A stretch of 64,000 bases of DNA from Schistocerca nitens (taxonomy: Eukaryota > Arthropoda > Insecta > Orthoptera > Acrididae), in NCBI RefSeq assembly GCF_023898315.1, contig NC_064619.1, positions 298,444,150-298,508,149 of the forward strand. Reading direction: 5' to 3'. Made by a program: the position numbers and the translations under genes. Under the pieces are notes generated by a model, which did not search any database, had not been told where the DNA came from, and saw only the letters and a list, made by a program, of their open reading frames with translations. Shown here one piece after another: positions 1 to 11,021 of the stretch; the first letter of the stretch is position 1; every line of letters begins with the position of its first letter.

Positions 1-80
1 GAGAGATTTGTTAGTACCATCACCGAGTGTGACTGACGGTGAATAATTCGGAATGGTTTCTTCGAGCCGTTGACCGCCAG

Positions 81-123
<43 letters not shown>
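81..123. repeat. (CA)n microsatellite
   Basis: An uninterrupted CA/TG dinucleotide tract of about 21 units. It accounts for the apparent HTHTHT and CVCVCV peptides in this stretch, which are not genes. Confidence 0.97.
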
Positions 124-124
<1 letters not shown>

Positions 125-125
<1 letters not shown>

Positions 126-735
126 TGGTTATTAGTAGGTCTCTTGAAGGATGCGGTGTCGTCGAGTATCGAGAGCGACGCAAGAAATAGCGAACGCCAC
201 TGCACAGCAAAGAGGTATCACGAGGAGCCAATGAGATGCCAGGAAGAAGCCGTAACTCCCGCAGACCCGAGGAGCCACTGCCGCGACTCTACTATCAAAT
301 AGCGTCGCCAGAGGCCAGGAGGGCAGTTCTGTTCGAAGTCGGATCCTGCCCACTTCCTGGAAGTTCCTGTCGGAGTAACGTCGTTGTGCTGCCCACTCGC
401 CGTGACACAGCCGGTGTCAACCGTCGGGGAGTGAAGAGACAGCCAAAGCTATCAGACCTGTGTCAACAAGTGTCTACGAACTTGCGTATCCTCGTGACTG
501 TAGTGAAGCCACAGTACGGCCATTCTGAACCGCAAGTCCGCGTGTGCAGTTTAACAGCTACAGCCGAATAAGGCAAGCAGAGATAAGTTTTGTTGTAATT
601 AATAAAGTATTACGTATTCAGCATGTTCTAATTAATTTAGTAGCCACCTCAGTGCCGACGACGTTTGATACAACAAAAATGACCTTGGAAGGTCGACGAT
701 TTCAACTTGGTTTGTCGGTGGGATGTTCAAATGGG
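125..735. other. No recognisable feature
   Basis: Moderate-GC sequence between the CA repeat and the first SINE. Short open frames here lack domain-like composition. I see no repeat, RNA or transposon signature. Confidence 0.4.
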
Positions 736-930
736 TGTTCAAATGTGTGTGAAATCTTATGGGACTTAACTGCTAAGGTCATCAGTCCCTAAGCTTACAC
801 ATTACTTAACCTAAATTATCCTAAGGACAAACACACACACCCAACCCCGAGGGAGGACTCGAACCTCCTCCGGGATAAACCGCACAGTCCATGACTGCAG
901 CGCCTGAGACCGCTCGGCTAATCCCGCGCA
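736..930 (-). mobile_element. SINE, class-II tRNA-headed, divergent subfamily
   Basis: Read on the minus strand, this has a tRNA-like head at its right end (A-box-like and B-box-like blocks), followed by the body seen in the commonest SINE of the window, with the CCTTAGG and GGGACTGATGACC-type blocks. It differs from the other copies by many substitutions and a variant tail, so it is an older or separate subfamily. No clear target-site duplication was found. Confidence 0.8.
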
Positions 931-1269
931 GCTGTCGATGGGATGACTGCCTCAATGCTCGCGGCAATTTTGCCTGATTCGCGTACCGATTCTGAACTGT
1001 ACGGCCTTCGAACGGAAACTTGTTGATCATCCCTTATACATCAGGCACTGCTAGTTACTTTGGATGGGGTGTATTTACTATGATGTGACAAGCATGAAAT
1101 TAGTGAATGTTGTTATTGATTTGATGAAAGCAAAATATCGGCGAAAGCTACAGGAAAGTGTTTGTCTCTCATGCTGTATTTCGACCTGCGTGTACTCTTA
1201 AATTCTAGCGATTATTTTGTACATCAAGAACAAGTCAAGTAGAGCGTTAGAAGAAGGGAAATTCAGCAC

Positions 1270-1850
1270 GTTCATCATCCGCGGGCGAAATTTGCCTCTC
1301 CCGAGTGCTTTTATTAGCAACAGGGGTCATTCAGCAAGAGATCCATCGCAAGGGGCGGTGTCAAGAACGAGTCTGCGACACGGCGCGCTGAATGGCGGCA
1401 GACGTGCGGAGGTTTTGCCGGCGGCCGCGATCTGTCTAACCGCCGCGTCCCCGCTACCCCTCCGGACGCGACCCTGTCGTCACCCTCACGCACACGCGCA
1501 CACACGCGGCCAGTGACGTCAGACGCCGCCCATTGTTCTCTGACTTTCGCCCATCGCCGGTTAATTACAAAAAAACGGGCGCGCGCCGGCCACGCCGCGC
1601 TCACAATGGGTTTCCGCGGCCCTCCTCGACCCAGTGGGGAACGTGCCTGGCTGCCTCGCTGCCCGCCGGCCCGCCCCCCCCCCCCTTCACGTGAACAGTG
1701 GCGCTCGAGAGCTGACGAGCGGCGGCGAGAAAAGCAAGGATGGGAGGAGGACGCGCCGGCATACGCGCTCGTTCGAGGGTGGCGGGCGCCAGCAGCGGCC
1801 AAACAAAACGACCGGCTGCGCAGCGAAGCGAATTTTTGACATTCCTCACT
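1270..1850. promoter_or_regulatory. GC-rich, CpG-dense patch (candidate CpG island)
   Basis: Local composition changes sharply to GC-rich with many CpGs, in an otherwise AT-leaning region. It contains a full palindromic CRE-type site TGACGTCA (1514-1521), an E-box CACGTG (1688-1693) and a poly(C) run (1674-1685). Long open frames occur on both strands, as expected from low stop-codon frequency in GC-rich DNA, and none looks like a conserved protein. It could be a promoter or unrecognised first exon; the direction is unknown. Confidence 0.35.
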
Positions 1851-2260
1851 GGAAACGAGGTACGGGTCCTGGGTGGGCTTCTGGAGGCGGTCGCAGTTTC
1901 TTACTTTCTTCTCCTCCTCACCCCCCCCCCACCACCACCACCCCAAATATAATTTGTTGTCACTTTTAACGTACCACAATTGCCTAGGAATCAATAACAT
2001 CACAATAAAATATATAAAATGTTTTAATACAACATTAACAATATTTTCCTTGCATTAATGCTTACGATACTCCTTTAGCTTAACTTGTTACAGGGTAGCC
2101 TGCGGAAAATACACTCTTAAGAAAAAAGAGAAGGAAAAACGACGCATCGCTAAGGAATTATCCGAATGGGACGGAAATATGTTGTAAAGGTACAAACAAA
2201 CAAATGATTACAATTTCAGAAAAAATTAATGATTTATTGAATAAACTCGTTGGTCTACGT
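1851..2260. other. No gene seen; pyrimidine/CCACC-rich low complexity
   Basis: Contains a C-rich low-complexity patch around 1918-1945 (CTC, poly-C and CCA triplets) followed by AT-rich sequence with no recognisable feature. Confidence 0.4.
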
Positions 2261-2274
2261 CTGGCAGTTATTTG

Positions 2275-2537
2275 ATGATGAAGTCCCATATTCCGTAACA
2301 GAGCGTAGGGGACAATGCGGGAGACCCGCACCGCTGTACTACGCAAGGTCCTAGTGGAGGTGGTTTGCCATTGCCTTCCTCCGACCGTAATGGGGATGAA
2401 TGATGATGATGATGAAGACGACACAACAACACCTAGTCATTTCGAGGCAGGTGAAAATCCCTAACCCCGACGGGAATGTAACCCGGGACCCCGTGCTCGT
2501 GAAGACAGAACGCTACCGCGAGACCACGAGCTGCGGA
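2275..2537 (-). mobile_element. SINE with tRNA-like head and ATG/CAT-repeat tail
   Basis: On the minus strand the head (right end) begins CCGCAGCTCGTGGTCTCGCG and contains a B-box-like block near 2470-2490. The body leads to CATCATCAT-type simple repeats at the left end. It is flanked by a perfect 14-bp duplication, CTGGCAGTTATTTG, at 2261-2274 and 2538-2551, which is strong evidence for a retrotransposed and fairly recent insertion. It landed beside or inside an older Tc1-like remnant. Confidence 0.88.
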
Positions 2538-2559
2538 CTGGCAGTTATTTGGCTTGGCA

Positions 2560-3037
2560 CTTATTGATGCAGTTGTTAGATATCCTCTTGAAGCATATCG
2601 TGCCAATTTCTGTGCAAGTGGCGCGTTAGATCGCAGAGATCCAGAGATGGTTGGAGGGCCCTGCTCATAATGTTGCAAACGTTCCTAATTGGGGAGGGAT
2701 CCGGCGTCCTTGCTGGCCAAGGTAGGGTTTGACAAATACGGAAACACAGTAGAAACTCTTGACGTGTGAGGATGACCATTATCTCGGTGAAATGTAGCCC
2801 ACGATGCTATACCACGAAGAGCAACAAATCAGGGCGTAGAATATAGTCGGCGTACCGCTGTGTTTTAAGGTTACTGCGGATGACAGCCAAAGAGATCCTG
2901 CTATGAAATGAAATGGCACCCAGGCCATCACTCCTGGTTATCAGGCCATATGGCGAGCGACAGATTGGTATCCCACTGCAGTCCAGGGCGTCGCTGGTCA
3001 TCGGGCTCAGTTCGATGCGGCACTGATCACTGAAGAC
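2560..3037 (-). pseudogene. Tc1-like transposase fragment (C-terminal half)
   Basis: Minus-strand translations give typical Tc1/IS630 DDE transposase blocks: GAISFHSR (the GxxxF beta-strand block) near 2910 and LPWPARTPDPSPI (the xPDLxPIE region before the third catalytic residue) near 2700, followed by a helix-rich tail. The blocks lie in different frames, so frameshifts have destroyed the gene. In other copies this domain cuts and joins transposon ends at TA sites; this copy is dead. It lies head to head with a second Tc1 fragment starting at 3243. Confidence 0.8.
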
Positions 3038-3047
3038 AACTCTACTC

Positions 3048-3232
3048 GACTGGCGGAATTAAGGCTGTGAGGACGGGGCGTGAGTCGTGCTTGGGTAGCT
3101 CAGTTGGTAGAGCACTTGCCCGCAAAAGGCAAATGTCCCGAGTTCGAGTCTCGGTCCGGCACACAGTTTTAATCTGCTAGGAACTTTCATATCAGCGCAC
3201 ACTCTGCTGTAGAGTGAAAATTTCATTCTAGT
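3048..3232 (+). mobile_element. tRNA-like SINE, 5'-truncated
   Basis: Contains an internal tRNA-like block at about 3089-3162 (A-box-like GGGTAGCTCAGTTGG, B-box-like GAGTTCGAGTC), ending in a GAAAATTTCATTCT tail. A perfect 10-bp duplication AACTCTACTC flanks it (3038-3047 and 3233-3242). The anticodon loop lacks the usual U33, so this is a SINE head and not a working tRNA gene. A longer copy of the same element lies at 33957-34292. Confidence 0.82.
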
Positions 3233-3242
3233 AACTCTACTC

Positions 3243-3720
3243 CAGTCACTGAGAATCCAGGCTGAAGACGTCTCTGGAGGCGGTCAGTGGTGGGACACTA
3301 ACCTGACTGTAATACACCATACCATCCAACAAATAGGAGTGATGGTCTGGGATGCCATTTATTTTCATAGTAGGTCTCCTTTGATTATGATCTGCGGCAC
3401 AACTTACAGCGCAGTGGTACGTCGACGATATTCTACGCCTCATTTTGTTGGTCTTCATAGCATGCCACCCTGGACCTACATTTCAGGAAGATAACGCCCG
3501 CCAGTACACGGCTAGAGTTTCTACTGCTTGTCTTCGTGCTTGCCAAACCCCACCTTGGCCAACAAAGTCTCCGGATCTTTTCGTGATTGAAAACGTTTGG
3601 AGCATTATAGGTAGGGCCCTCCAGCCAGCTTGGGATTTTGACGATCTAACGCGCTAATTGGACAGAATTTGGCACCGCTATCCCTCAGGAGGACATCCAA
3701 CAACTCTATCAATCAATGAC
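3243..3720 (+). pseudogene. Tc1-like transposase fragment (C-terminal half)
   Basis: Plus-strand frames show GVMVWDAI-like sequence, then FQEDNARQYTARV (equivalent of the QQDNAxxH block with the second catalytic Asp) and TPPWPTKSPDLFVIENVW (equivalent of the PDLxPIE block, the final Glu retained) within 3445-3657, then an interrupted C-terminal helix region to about 3720. The upstream half is in other frames. It is the same broad family as the minus-strand fragment at 2560-3037 and forms a head-to-head pair with it. Confidence 0.82.
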
Positions 3721-4369
3721 AAACTGAATAACTGCTTGCATAAGGACCAGAGGTGGACCATCGCGTTGTTGACTCGCTCAATTTGTGAAGCTCTTCCTCT
3801 TGAATAAATCATCCAATTTTTCTTAAATTGTAATCTTTTTTTGTCTGTACATCTACTGATTTCCGTCGTATTCGGGTAATTCCTTCGTGATGTTTTTGCC
3901 TTAGAGTGTATTTCACCTCGGTACACCAAAGCTTCAAGAGTACCCATGTATTGATCACATTCAAACGCCCCAACCACAATGACAGGGTCTTTTCATTACC
4001 TAACAACATTTTCCAGTCGTCCCCCTGTAAATTTTACGGTAGACAAGTAAGTTGTTTGAGCCGTGGACAAGTTATTACTTAGGCTCTCTCCGTTACTCCT
4101 CACTGTTTACACGCTGAATTCTTGAGAAACGTATCGAATACTTTGTTGCAGAATTTAAGACTTTTTTTCAAACGATAGAGGTAACTCACCTTCTAACACG
4201 CACGTGGCAGACGCTCCTTATTCTTGCCGATAATGGGGCCTACATAACGCCCGAAAATACCCCAGTAACATGAACTCTTGATGTTATGCTACCAGTAACG
4301 ACGCACTAGAATATTTGTTCCGAGTCGTGCAAGTGGAGAATGGAAACGGCTTTAGAATTAGCGGCCACA
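3721..4369. other. No recognisable feature
   Basis: AT-leaning intergenic or intronic sequence. Short open frames are not supported by composition or motifs. Confidence 0.4.
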
Positions 4370-4830
4370 AATCAAAGCGGCGATTACGTAATTAGCCAAT
4401 TATTGCGCTCGCGAGCGTTCGCCGTGATCCACGCACAATCGGCGGGCGCAGCTCAGTGGGCGTAGCGATTTACAGGCAAGCGGGCGCGGCTTTAGAGCGC
4501 GCTAATTAAGAGATGGATATCTGGCGCGGCCACGCACGGCAGATAGCTTCGGCCGGCGCCGTCCGCCGCTCAGTGGTGTGCTGTGCGGGTTGCGGCCGCG
4601 GCGGGCGTGCGCAAACGAGCCGCTGACGGCGGACAGCCGTGCGACGTTAATGGCCGCTGTATGCTGTCCCCTGACGAAGCACCACAGCTGCTTGTAACGA
4701 CGCGGCCCACCATGAAAATTCATGCTCCTCTGTCGGAACGTGCAATAACCGCCGCCACCGCCGCTGCTGCTGCTGCTGCTGCTGCTGCGAATACGCCGAC
4801 CGTCGCATTAATGGATGCGTGACCTACAGC
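4370..4830. promoter_or_regulatory. GC-rich patch with (GCT)n tract
   Basis: CpG-dense stretch with TAATTA-type sites at its edges and a GCT/CTG triplet run at about 4761-4789, which would encode poly-Ala or poly-Ser if transcribed. A plus frame at 4583-4822 ends in an alanine run but has no recognisable domain. It may be a regulatory island or the edge of an unrecognised exon; neither can be shown from the sequence. Confidence 0.3.
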
Positions 4831-4979
4831 TGCAGTGGGCTAATATACCTCCAGCTACTCGTCACTGCTACAGGCAACGTTCTATGTTTAGCTTTATATC
4901 TGCGAGCCAACAATGGTGCACCGTAAACATACGTCCCCGTACTTCTTAAACTCAAAGAAGTTGCGAGGTAACTCATTTG

Positions 4980-5219
4980 AAGAGGAGGAGGAGCAGGAGA
5001 TTAGTGTTTTACGTCCCTTCGACAACGCAAGCTCGGATTAGGGAAGGATGGGAAAGCAAATCGGCCGTACCCTTTCAAGCGAACCATGTCGGCATTTGCC
5101 TGAAGCTATTTAGGGAAATCACAGAAAACCTACGTCTGGATGGTCGGGCGCAGGTTTGAACCGTTGTCCTCCCGAATGCGAGTCCAGTGTGCTAACTAAC
5201 AACCGCGCCACCTCGCTCG
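4980..5219 (-). mobile_element. SINE, tRNA-Ala-like head (CGAGCGAGGTGGCGC type)
   Basis: The minus strand starts CGAGCGAGGTGGCGCGGTTG at 5219 and carries a tRNA-like head with a CTCGCAT anticodon loop, which would read CGC (Ala-like), and a degraded B-box. It is followed by the conserved body and a 3' end rich in CTCCTCCTC. A copy of the same family with a perfect 12-bp TSD is at 14567-14793. No clear TSD was found here, so this copy is probably older. Confidence 0.85.
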
Positions 5220-5566
5220 TTTCGCATTTATGACTGTATAGGACAGATGCGCAGGGTCTTAAGGAAAAGTATTCTATATTTTGACAGGTGCTACAATGAA
5301 GCAAAAGAAGATAAAAACGTCCTCTAAACATGGGCTCTAAGACACAGATCTTAAGAACTACAAGCACTTGTTCATCTTCGCTACTGTGAAACATCTCTTC
5401 TACTGCAAGCTCTTTACTATTACATACAACCTACAGAATGCAGCGAACAAATGAGAATACATTCCTCTATTTTGCATGGATACGGCACGCAGTAAAAACC
5501 CGTTAGTGTTACAATGTTGGGCTCCATAAGTTTCCCTTTCTGTGCAGCGACCGTGAAATATAAAAT
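5220..5566. other. No recognisable feature
   Basis: AT-rich intervening sequence. GTTAGTGTT at 5502-5510 recurs at 5851-5859 on the far side of the foldback element and may be its target-site duplication. Confidence 0.4.
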
Positions 5567-5845
5567 TATAAAGAATGTAGCAACCAGTTGCGGAAACATA
5601 ATTTATTTATTTTATTGCAAGTCGATTTCGACTGATGTCAGTATCATCGGTGCATTTTTCTAACCGATACGTGCCATAATCTGAAGTACTGTTCTTGACT
5701 TCATGATAGAAATCTGCCAAGGACAGTACTTCTACTTATGGCGTGTATCAGTTAGAAAAATGCACAGATGATGACTCATATCTGTCGATATCGACTTGCA
5801 ACAAGATAAATAATGTTTCCGCGACTGGTTGCTACATTCTTTATA
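5567..5845. mobile_element. Foldback element with long inverted arms and degenerate hammerhead-like motif
   Basis: The left arm (from TATAAAGAATGTAGCAACC at 5567) and the right arm (ending GGTTGCTACATTCTTTATA) are reverse complements over about 130 bp each, around a short spacer near 5695-5705. The minus strand of the left arm reads CGATGA, a TGACATCA-containing stem, GAAA and then AATAAAATAAA. That resembles the hammerhead-plus-AATAAA layout of other foldbacks in this window, but the CTGATGA core is mutated. GTTAGTGTT repeats at 5502 and 5851 may mark the full insertion. Confidence 0.72.
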
Positions 5846-5952
5846 GTCCTGTTAGTGTTTTTATTGTAAATCGTATTCGCAGTTTCCGGCAAGTGCAATG
5901 CATACATTAGTTTTAATGGAAGCACATTGCGCTTTGGTAAGTTTGTGAAATA

Positions 5953-7142
5953 CACTGAAGTGCCAAAGAAACTGGCATAGGCTTGCGTATTCAAATACAG
6001 AGATATGTACGGGCTGAATACGATGCTGCGGTCGGCAACGCCTATATTGTATAGGTGTCTGGCGCAGTTGTTAGATCGGTTGCTGCTGCTACTATGGCAA
6101 GTTATTAAGATTTAAATGAGTTTGAACGTCGTGTTACAGTTGGTGCACGAGAGGTGGGACACAGCATCTCCGAGGTAGCGATTAAGTGGAGATTCTCACG
6201 TACAACCATTTCACGAATGTAACGTGCATATCAGGAATACGGTAAAACATCATATCTCCGACATCGCTGCCGCCGGAAAAGGATCCTGCAAGAAAGGGAC
6301 CAACGACGACTGAAGAAAATCGTTCAAAGTGACAGAAGTGCAACCCTTCCGCAAATTGCTGCAGATTTCACTGCTGGCCCGTTAACAAGTGTCAGCGTGC
6401 GAATAATTCAACGAAACATCATCGATATGGGCTTTTGGAGCGAAGTTTCACTAGTGTACTCTTGAGGACAGCATGACACAAAGCATTACGCCTCGCCGGG
6501 GGCCGTCAACACCGATACTGGACTGTCGATGACTGGAAACATGTTGGCTGGTCGGACGAGTCTCGTTTCAGATTGTATTGAGTAGATGGATTTGTACGGG
6601 TATGGAGACATCATCATGAATCCATGGACCCTGGATGTCAGTAGTGGACTGTTCAACCTGGTGGGGGCTCTGTAATGGTGTGGGACGTGTGCAGTTGGAG
6701 TGATATGGAACCCCTGATACATCTAGATACGACTCTGAGAGTCCTGTCTGATTACCTGCGTCCATCCATGTCCATTGTGCATTCCCAAGGACTTGGGCAA
6801 TCCCAGCAGGACAATGCGACACCCCACACGCCCAGAATTGCTACAGAGTAGCTCCAGGAATACTCTACTGAGCTTAAACACTTCCGCTGGTCGGCAAACT
6901 CCCCAGAACATTATTGAGCATATCTGGGATGCCTTGCAACGTGCTGTTCAGAAGAGATCTCCATCCTCTCGTACTCTTACGGTTTTATGGACAACCCTGC
7001 AGGATTCAAGCTGTCAATTCCTTCCAGCATTACTTCAGACATTAATCGAGTCAATTCCATGCCGTGTCGTGGCACTTCCGCGGGCTCGCGGGGGCCCTGC
7101 ACGATAGTAGGCAGATGTTGCAGTTTCTTTGGCTCTTCAGTG
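5953..7142 (+). mobile_element. Nearly complete Tc1-like transposon
   Basis: Both ends carry matching terminal inverted repeats: CACTGAAGTGCCAAAGAAAC at the left and its reverse complement at the right with one mismatch in about 22 bases. Each is bordered by the TA target duplication typical of Tc1/mariner (5951-5952 and 7143-7144). The 1190-bp length suits a full element with one transposase gene, so the copy is structurally whole although its gene is broken. Confidence 0.9.
6094..7110 (+). pseudogene. Tc1-like transposase, broken by stops and frameshifts
   Basis: An ATG at 6094 opens a frame that soon meets stops. Recognisable pieces include FERRVTVGAREVGHSISEVA (helix-turn-helix DNA-binding start, about 6121-6180), SRTTISR, and downstream a PQNIIEHIWDALQRAV block near 6900 that corresponds to the region of the third catalytic Glu, followed by a helical tail ending RARGGPAR near 7107. 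The gene is carried by the transposon at 5953-7142 and cannot make a working enzyme. Confidence 0.85.
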
Positions 7143-7389
7143 TACTTTAACATTGTTGTTTTACCTCTTTGCACTTACCAACATAATCGAGCCCATTATT
7201 CCACGGGAAATGGCAGAGATAATCTGCTATGATTTGGTAAATGGAAGCAACCATCGAGTCCGTGATCAGTGAGCTGAAAAATATTCAGAATGCGCGGTAC
7301 CATCTGCACAATTACTCAGCCGTCTTTTCCAGGGACCAGAAGACTCCGGCTCCATAAATCCAGCAACAGCAGATCGTAGTAGATCTCGC

Positions 7390-8290
7390 ACCATTCTTAT
7401 TCTTGCTGTGGAGGCGCGTGTGGTGTAAAGAAAGGGAGAAGATCCAGGAAATAATGTACGTAGAATCAGAAGCTCAGCATCTATCGTGGTTAGTCGTCGT
7501 CCAATAAGGGCGACCCTGCGTGAACAGTTGCAACATCCATATCACGTACAGCGTGTCCAAGCCGCTCGGCCAAAATATCAGGATGCCATAATGTAGCTCT
7601 GCCAATGACTGGGTGCAAAGCTGTTGTGAAATGCATCTTCCACAACAAAGCTACTGTTCAAAGACGAGGCTGGTATCACGCGAGATGGGATTGTCGACTT
7701 TCATAACCAACATGTGTGAGCACATAGAAATTCACATGCAGTTCAAGAAGCAAGGCATCCCCGCCGATTTTAAATCAATGTGTGGCATGAATTACTGGCG
7801 ACAGACTAAGAGGACCTTAGATACTAGCAAACAGGTTCACTGGTCGACGGTATCATCAGTGTCTTTAAAACAACTTGCCTATCCTGCTGGAGGAGTTACC
7901 GTTCAACCAGCGGCTGGAGATGTGGTGCATGCATGATGGAGCAGAAGTCGTTTTGCTTCAAAATGTCCAAGAACACCTCACACAGCCATTTAATAGGTAA
8001 TGGATTGGTCGGAGAGTTCCTGTGCGTTGGCCAGCTCGTTTCCCTGATCTTAGGTTTTTGGTTGTGTAGACACTTCAAGTCTTTTGTGTATGTAAGGTCC
8101 ATTACAAGCCAGACGTCCAAGCCATCCATGCCTTCCATCTCATCCGTGACCAACCTGCAGTTTTTCAGAGAGTGAGTGGTTCCCTAAGACGTCGAACAGA
8201 AGCATGCCTTTCTATGAATGAACATCATACTGAGCACTTCCTTTAGCGATGGCTGACCAGTTCTTCTCTTCACAGTAAGGGAACAACGTG
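7390..8290 (+). pseudogene. Mariner/Tc1-superfamily transposase, heavily degraded
   Basis: Fragments in several frames match a transposase type common in insects: a YHVQRVQAAR-like linker near 7540, DGIVDFHNQHV near 7690 (downstream of the first catalytic Asp block), a MMEQKSF-type stretch where the second Asp block would lie, and a SPDLRFL-like piece at about 8048. Multiple frameshifts make it non-functional. It resembles the better preserved pseudogene at 54921-56385. Ends of the element were not found. Confidence 0.6.
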
Positions 8291-8532
8291 TTCTCCTTCG
8301 TGTATTCTGTAGGTAGTTCGTAATAGCAAAGAACCGGCACTAGAAGAGACACGTTTCACACAGGCGATGAAGAGCAAGTGTTCAAAACTCTTCAGATATG
8401 CATTTTATAGCCCATGTTTTACTGTACTTTTTTCGTTATCTTGGTCCACAGTACCACCTCCCAAACACTCTGTTTTTAAACACCTTGTATATGTTGACAG
8501 ACTGATCTATATACTGCGGTGTGCCTGAAAAG

Positions 8533-9026
8533 GAATGCCTCCGAATTTTTTATGTGAAAACTCTTAAAAATCTTTTTAAATAAAACAAGCGTTATTATTT
8601 ATTCTTCATGTCTACATATTTGTTTCTCAACATAGTCACTGTAGAATGTTTGTTGACGCAGCCACCTCACCTTTGCTTGCACCGCTTCATCCTATCAAAG
8701 TGAAGTCCTCAGAGGTGTTCTTTGAGTTTTGGAAACAGATGATAACCGGATGGGGCCAAGTGGGAACTGTACGGACGACGAAGGATGACAGGGTCCTCCA
8801 TGTTTGGACGAACTCTTCGAATTCGAAACTCGATTACAGGACGATCTTACTCACGTACCGACATAGTTACGTTACACAGCCATGTTACACGCTTCAATGC
8901 GGATCCGTCTCACAGCAGAGGACTACATGCATGTCGACGCGAAGGATAAAGATGTGGAATGTCAATAACGTTCGTTATTTTAAAAACTTTAAGAGTCATC
9001 ACGTAAAAAATTCGGATTCATTACCA
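8533..9026. mobile_element. Short non-autonomous mariner-like element
   Basis: Left end (GGAATGCCTCCGAATTTTTT) and right end (AAAAAATTCGGATTCATTACC) are inverted repeats over about 45 bp, continuing as CTCTTAAA/TTTAAGAG and ACGTTATT-type blocks. The ~490-bp interior carries no intact transposase; the open frame 8646-9089 runs over the end of the element and is not credible as a gene. It looks like an internally deleted mariner copy. Confidence 0.65.
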
Positions 9027-9499
9027 TTAAGCACGCCTTCGTCGATCGCAAAATTTACAGATAAACGACAAGAAACTGTTGTGAGATGATGAGAACATGA
9101 TGTCAGTGTGTTTAGGGCGGTATAAGGTGAACGAAATATGGGCACCTTTGAAGCTTTGATGCACCTAAAGAAAATAGAAATGATTTTCACGACTCTCAAA
9201 ATCAAAGACACAAATCGCATACAGAGGGTCATTTACAATATTTACAACAAACTTCTCCGAGAAATACAACCAGGAAATGAAAGAAGGCACGTAAATAATA
9301 CGGAAATCACGATTTATTTTAGCTCTCATACAGTTTACAATTACATTTAATAGTTAATTAAGGAACTGTAAGACAATTTTCCTGTGGCTGAAAGCAGAGA
9401 ATAATTACAAGAAGCCAGTTCGCAATTCTTTTTGTGCTATTCAAAAGCCAAAGTTAAGGGGTACTGCTGAGAAAACCGAGAAAGAAGAGAATCGAAGCG
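9027..9499. other. No recognisable feature
   Basis: AT-rich sequence without repeat or domain signatures that I can support. Confidence 0.4.
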
Positions 9500-9960
9500 G
9501 TAGAGAGGTGGCGCTACACAAGGACCGTCTAGGAGACAGCAGAGATTACTGGCGCGCGCCTCGGCAGACACCAGTACGCCCACGGCACTCGTTGCCCCCT
9601 ACCTTCACGCACTCAGACGCGACTCCCCACTGGCGCCAGAGTACGCCGTTGCTAACTCGGTACGGTGATTTACAGGGCCGAGAAGGAGCGAGGTGGCTGC
9701 CAATTACGAGAGGACAATAGCCGCGCGGAGCGAGCTGTCGCCGCGTTCTTGCCGGTGTGGCGGTGCGGTTCAAGGCTGTGGCCGGCGACACCTCGGCAAG
9801 GGCGGCGGTGCAGGCTGAGGGTCAAGGCCTCCACCGCGTCGCCATATCGTCCACTCTACGACGCCGGGACGTCCGTCACAGGGACAGAGAGACACTTCTG
9901 TGGGTCACAGATAACGCGTCGGAGACAGCCGTTTTCCTCGCTGCACAGCACCACGGAGGC
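9500..9960. promoter_or_regulatory. GC-rich, CpG-containing patch
   Basis: Composition becomes GC-rich with frequent CpGs. Overlapping open frames exist on both strands, a sign of compositional bias rather than coding. No domain was recognised. It may be a CpG island or an unrecognised first exon. Confidence 0.25.
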
Positions 9961-10570
9961 ACTTGACACTGGGTGCCAGTACGAACTGATAAATCTACAT
10001 TGCATTATAGTAAGCAAGAAGGAATAAAATAAATAGGAAGTGTAGGAAGCTAAGGCGAAATGGTTGCATGAAAAATGCGATGAAGTCGAAAAAGAAGTGG
10101 TTGTCGGAAAGACTGCTTCAAGAAAAATAACGTTCCTTGAAAGGTATCAGCAATAACAGTACGTGAGAAATTCAACTGTTAAACGCAGAAGAGAGGGCGG
10201 ATAGGTGGAAATCACTGGCGGACTCTACGAGTGGGAAGAATTATCTAATGATGTGACAAGAGGAAAATGAGACACAAGGACTCCATTATTAGAGTCAGAG
10301 TTTAACAGAGCTTAGGAAGACTTGCGATCTAATAAGGTGGAAGGTATAGGAATTTCTAAAATCATTGGGTGGAATGACAACTGATAGCTATTCAGATTGA
10401 TTTGTAGCCGTCTGAGTCTGAATATAACCGGTCCTTGCGAACAATGGAATGTGCAAACTGGCTTAAACCCAAATGGGCAACACAGCTGTTCTATGTGTTG
10501 TTCTGCGCTCATAGGTAGCACACCGCTCCTAGTACACGTCCACCGCGGCGCTCGGGGGCCTCAGCACACT
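9961..10570. other. No recognisable feature
   Basis: AT-rich with A-rich patches. Nothing supportable as a gene or named repeat. Confidence 0.35.
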
Positions 10571-10578
10571 TGCGACAG

Positions 10579-10623
10579 CTGAGGATTGGCTTATGAGCGC
10601 CCGAACCGGTCGTGATAATAAAG
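10579..10623 (+). ncRNA. Hammerhead-like motif followed by AATAAA (degenerate)
   Basis: CTGAGGA (10579-10585), a GGC/GCC stem, then CGAACCGGTC and AATAAA. A canonical core would read GAAACCGGTC, so one A is missing and cleavage activity is doubtful. The same layout (core, CCGG palindrome, UC, AATAAA) recurs in foldback elements elsewhere in the window. Confidence 0.35.
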
Positions 10624-10624
10624 A

Positions 10625-11021
10625 AAATTTACAACGGAAGCGGTATTTTCAACCTCTGGTCATTTCATTGCATTTAATACCCTGCTCAAAAAACAGAGAT
10701 TACTTTACATCTGTTATTAACTCCAAATCTACTGGGGTACTACTCACTAGAGCACACCACACTAGGCCTGATGATGTACTATATTGAACACCGTACAATT
10801 GTGGTTTCCAATAAAGTACCAATTTCAATTCACAGTTTCCGTGGTATATCTCATTCTTAGGATACAACGAGTACCTTCTTTCTTGTACTAAAGTTATTTT
10901 TCTCACAATTCACGTTTTGCGTGTGGGAACGTCGGCCGATTCGATCCAAACTGATTTACATTTCGCACACCGCAGTCTGAAAGTACGTTCGAGCGTTCAG
11001 ATCGGTTGCACTGAGATATTC
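10625..11021. other. No recognisable feature
   Basis: Intervening AT-rich sequence up to the LINE 3' end at 11022. Confidence 0.35.

Noticed and set aside
1314..2003. 229-codon minus-strand open frame
   Set aside because: It runs through a GC-rich patch and a poly-Pro/Gly simple repeat, with equally long frames on the other strand and no domain.
3089..3162. Apparent tRNA gene
   Set aside because: The A- and B-box-like blocks are present, but the anticodon loop lacks U33, the acceptor stem mispairs, and the block lies in a TSD-flanked SINE with relatives at 33957 and 52994.
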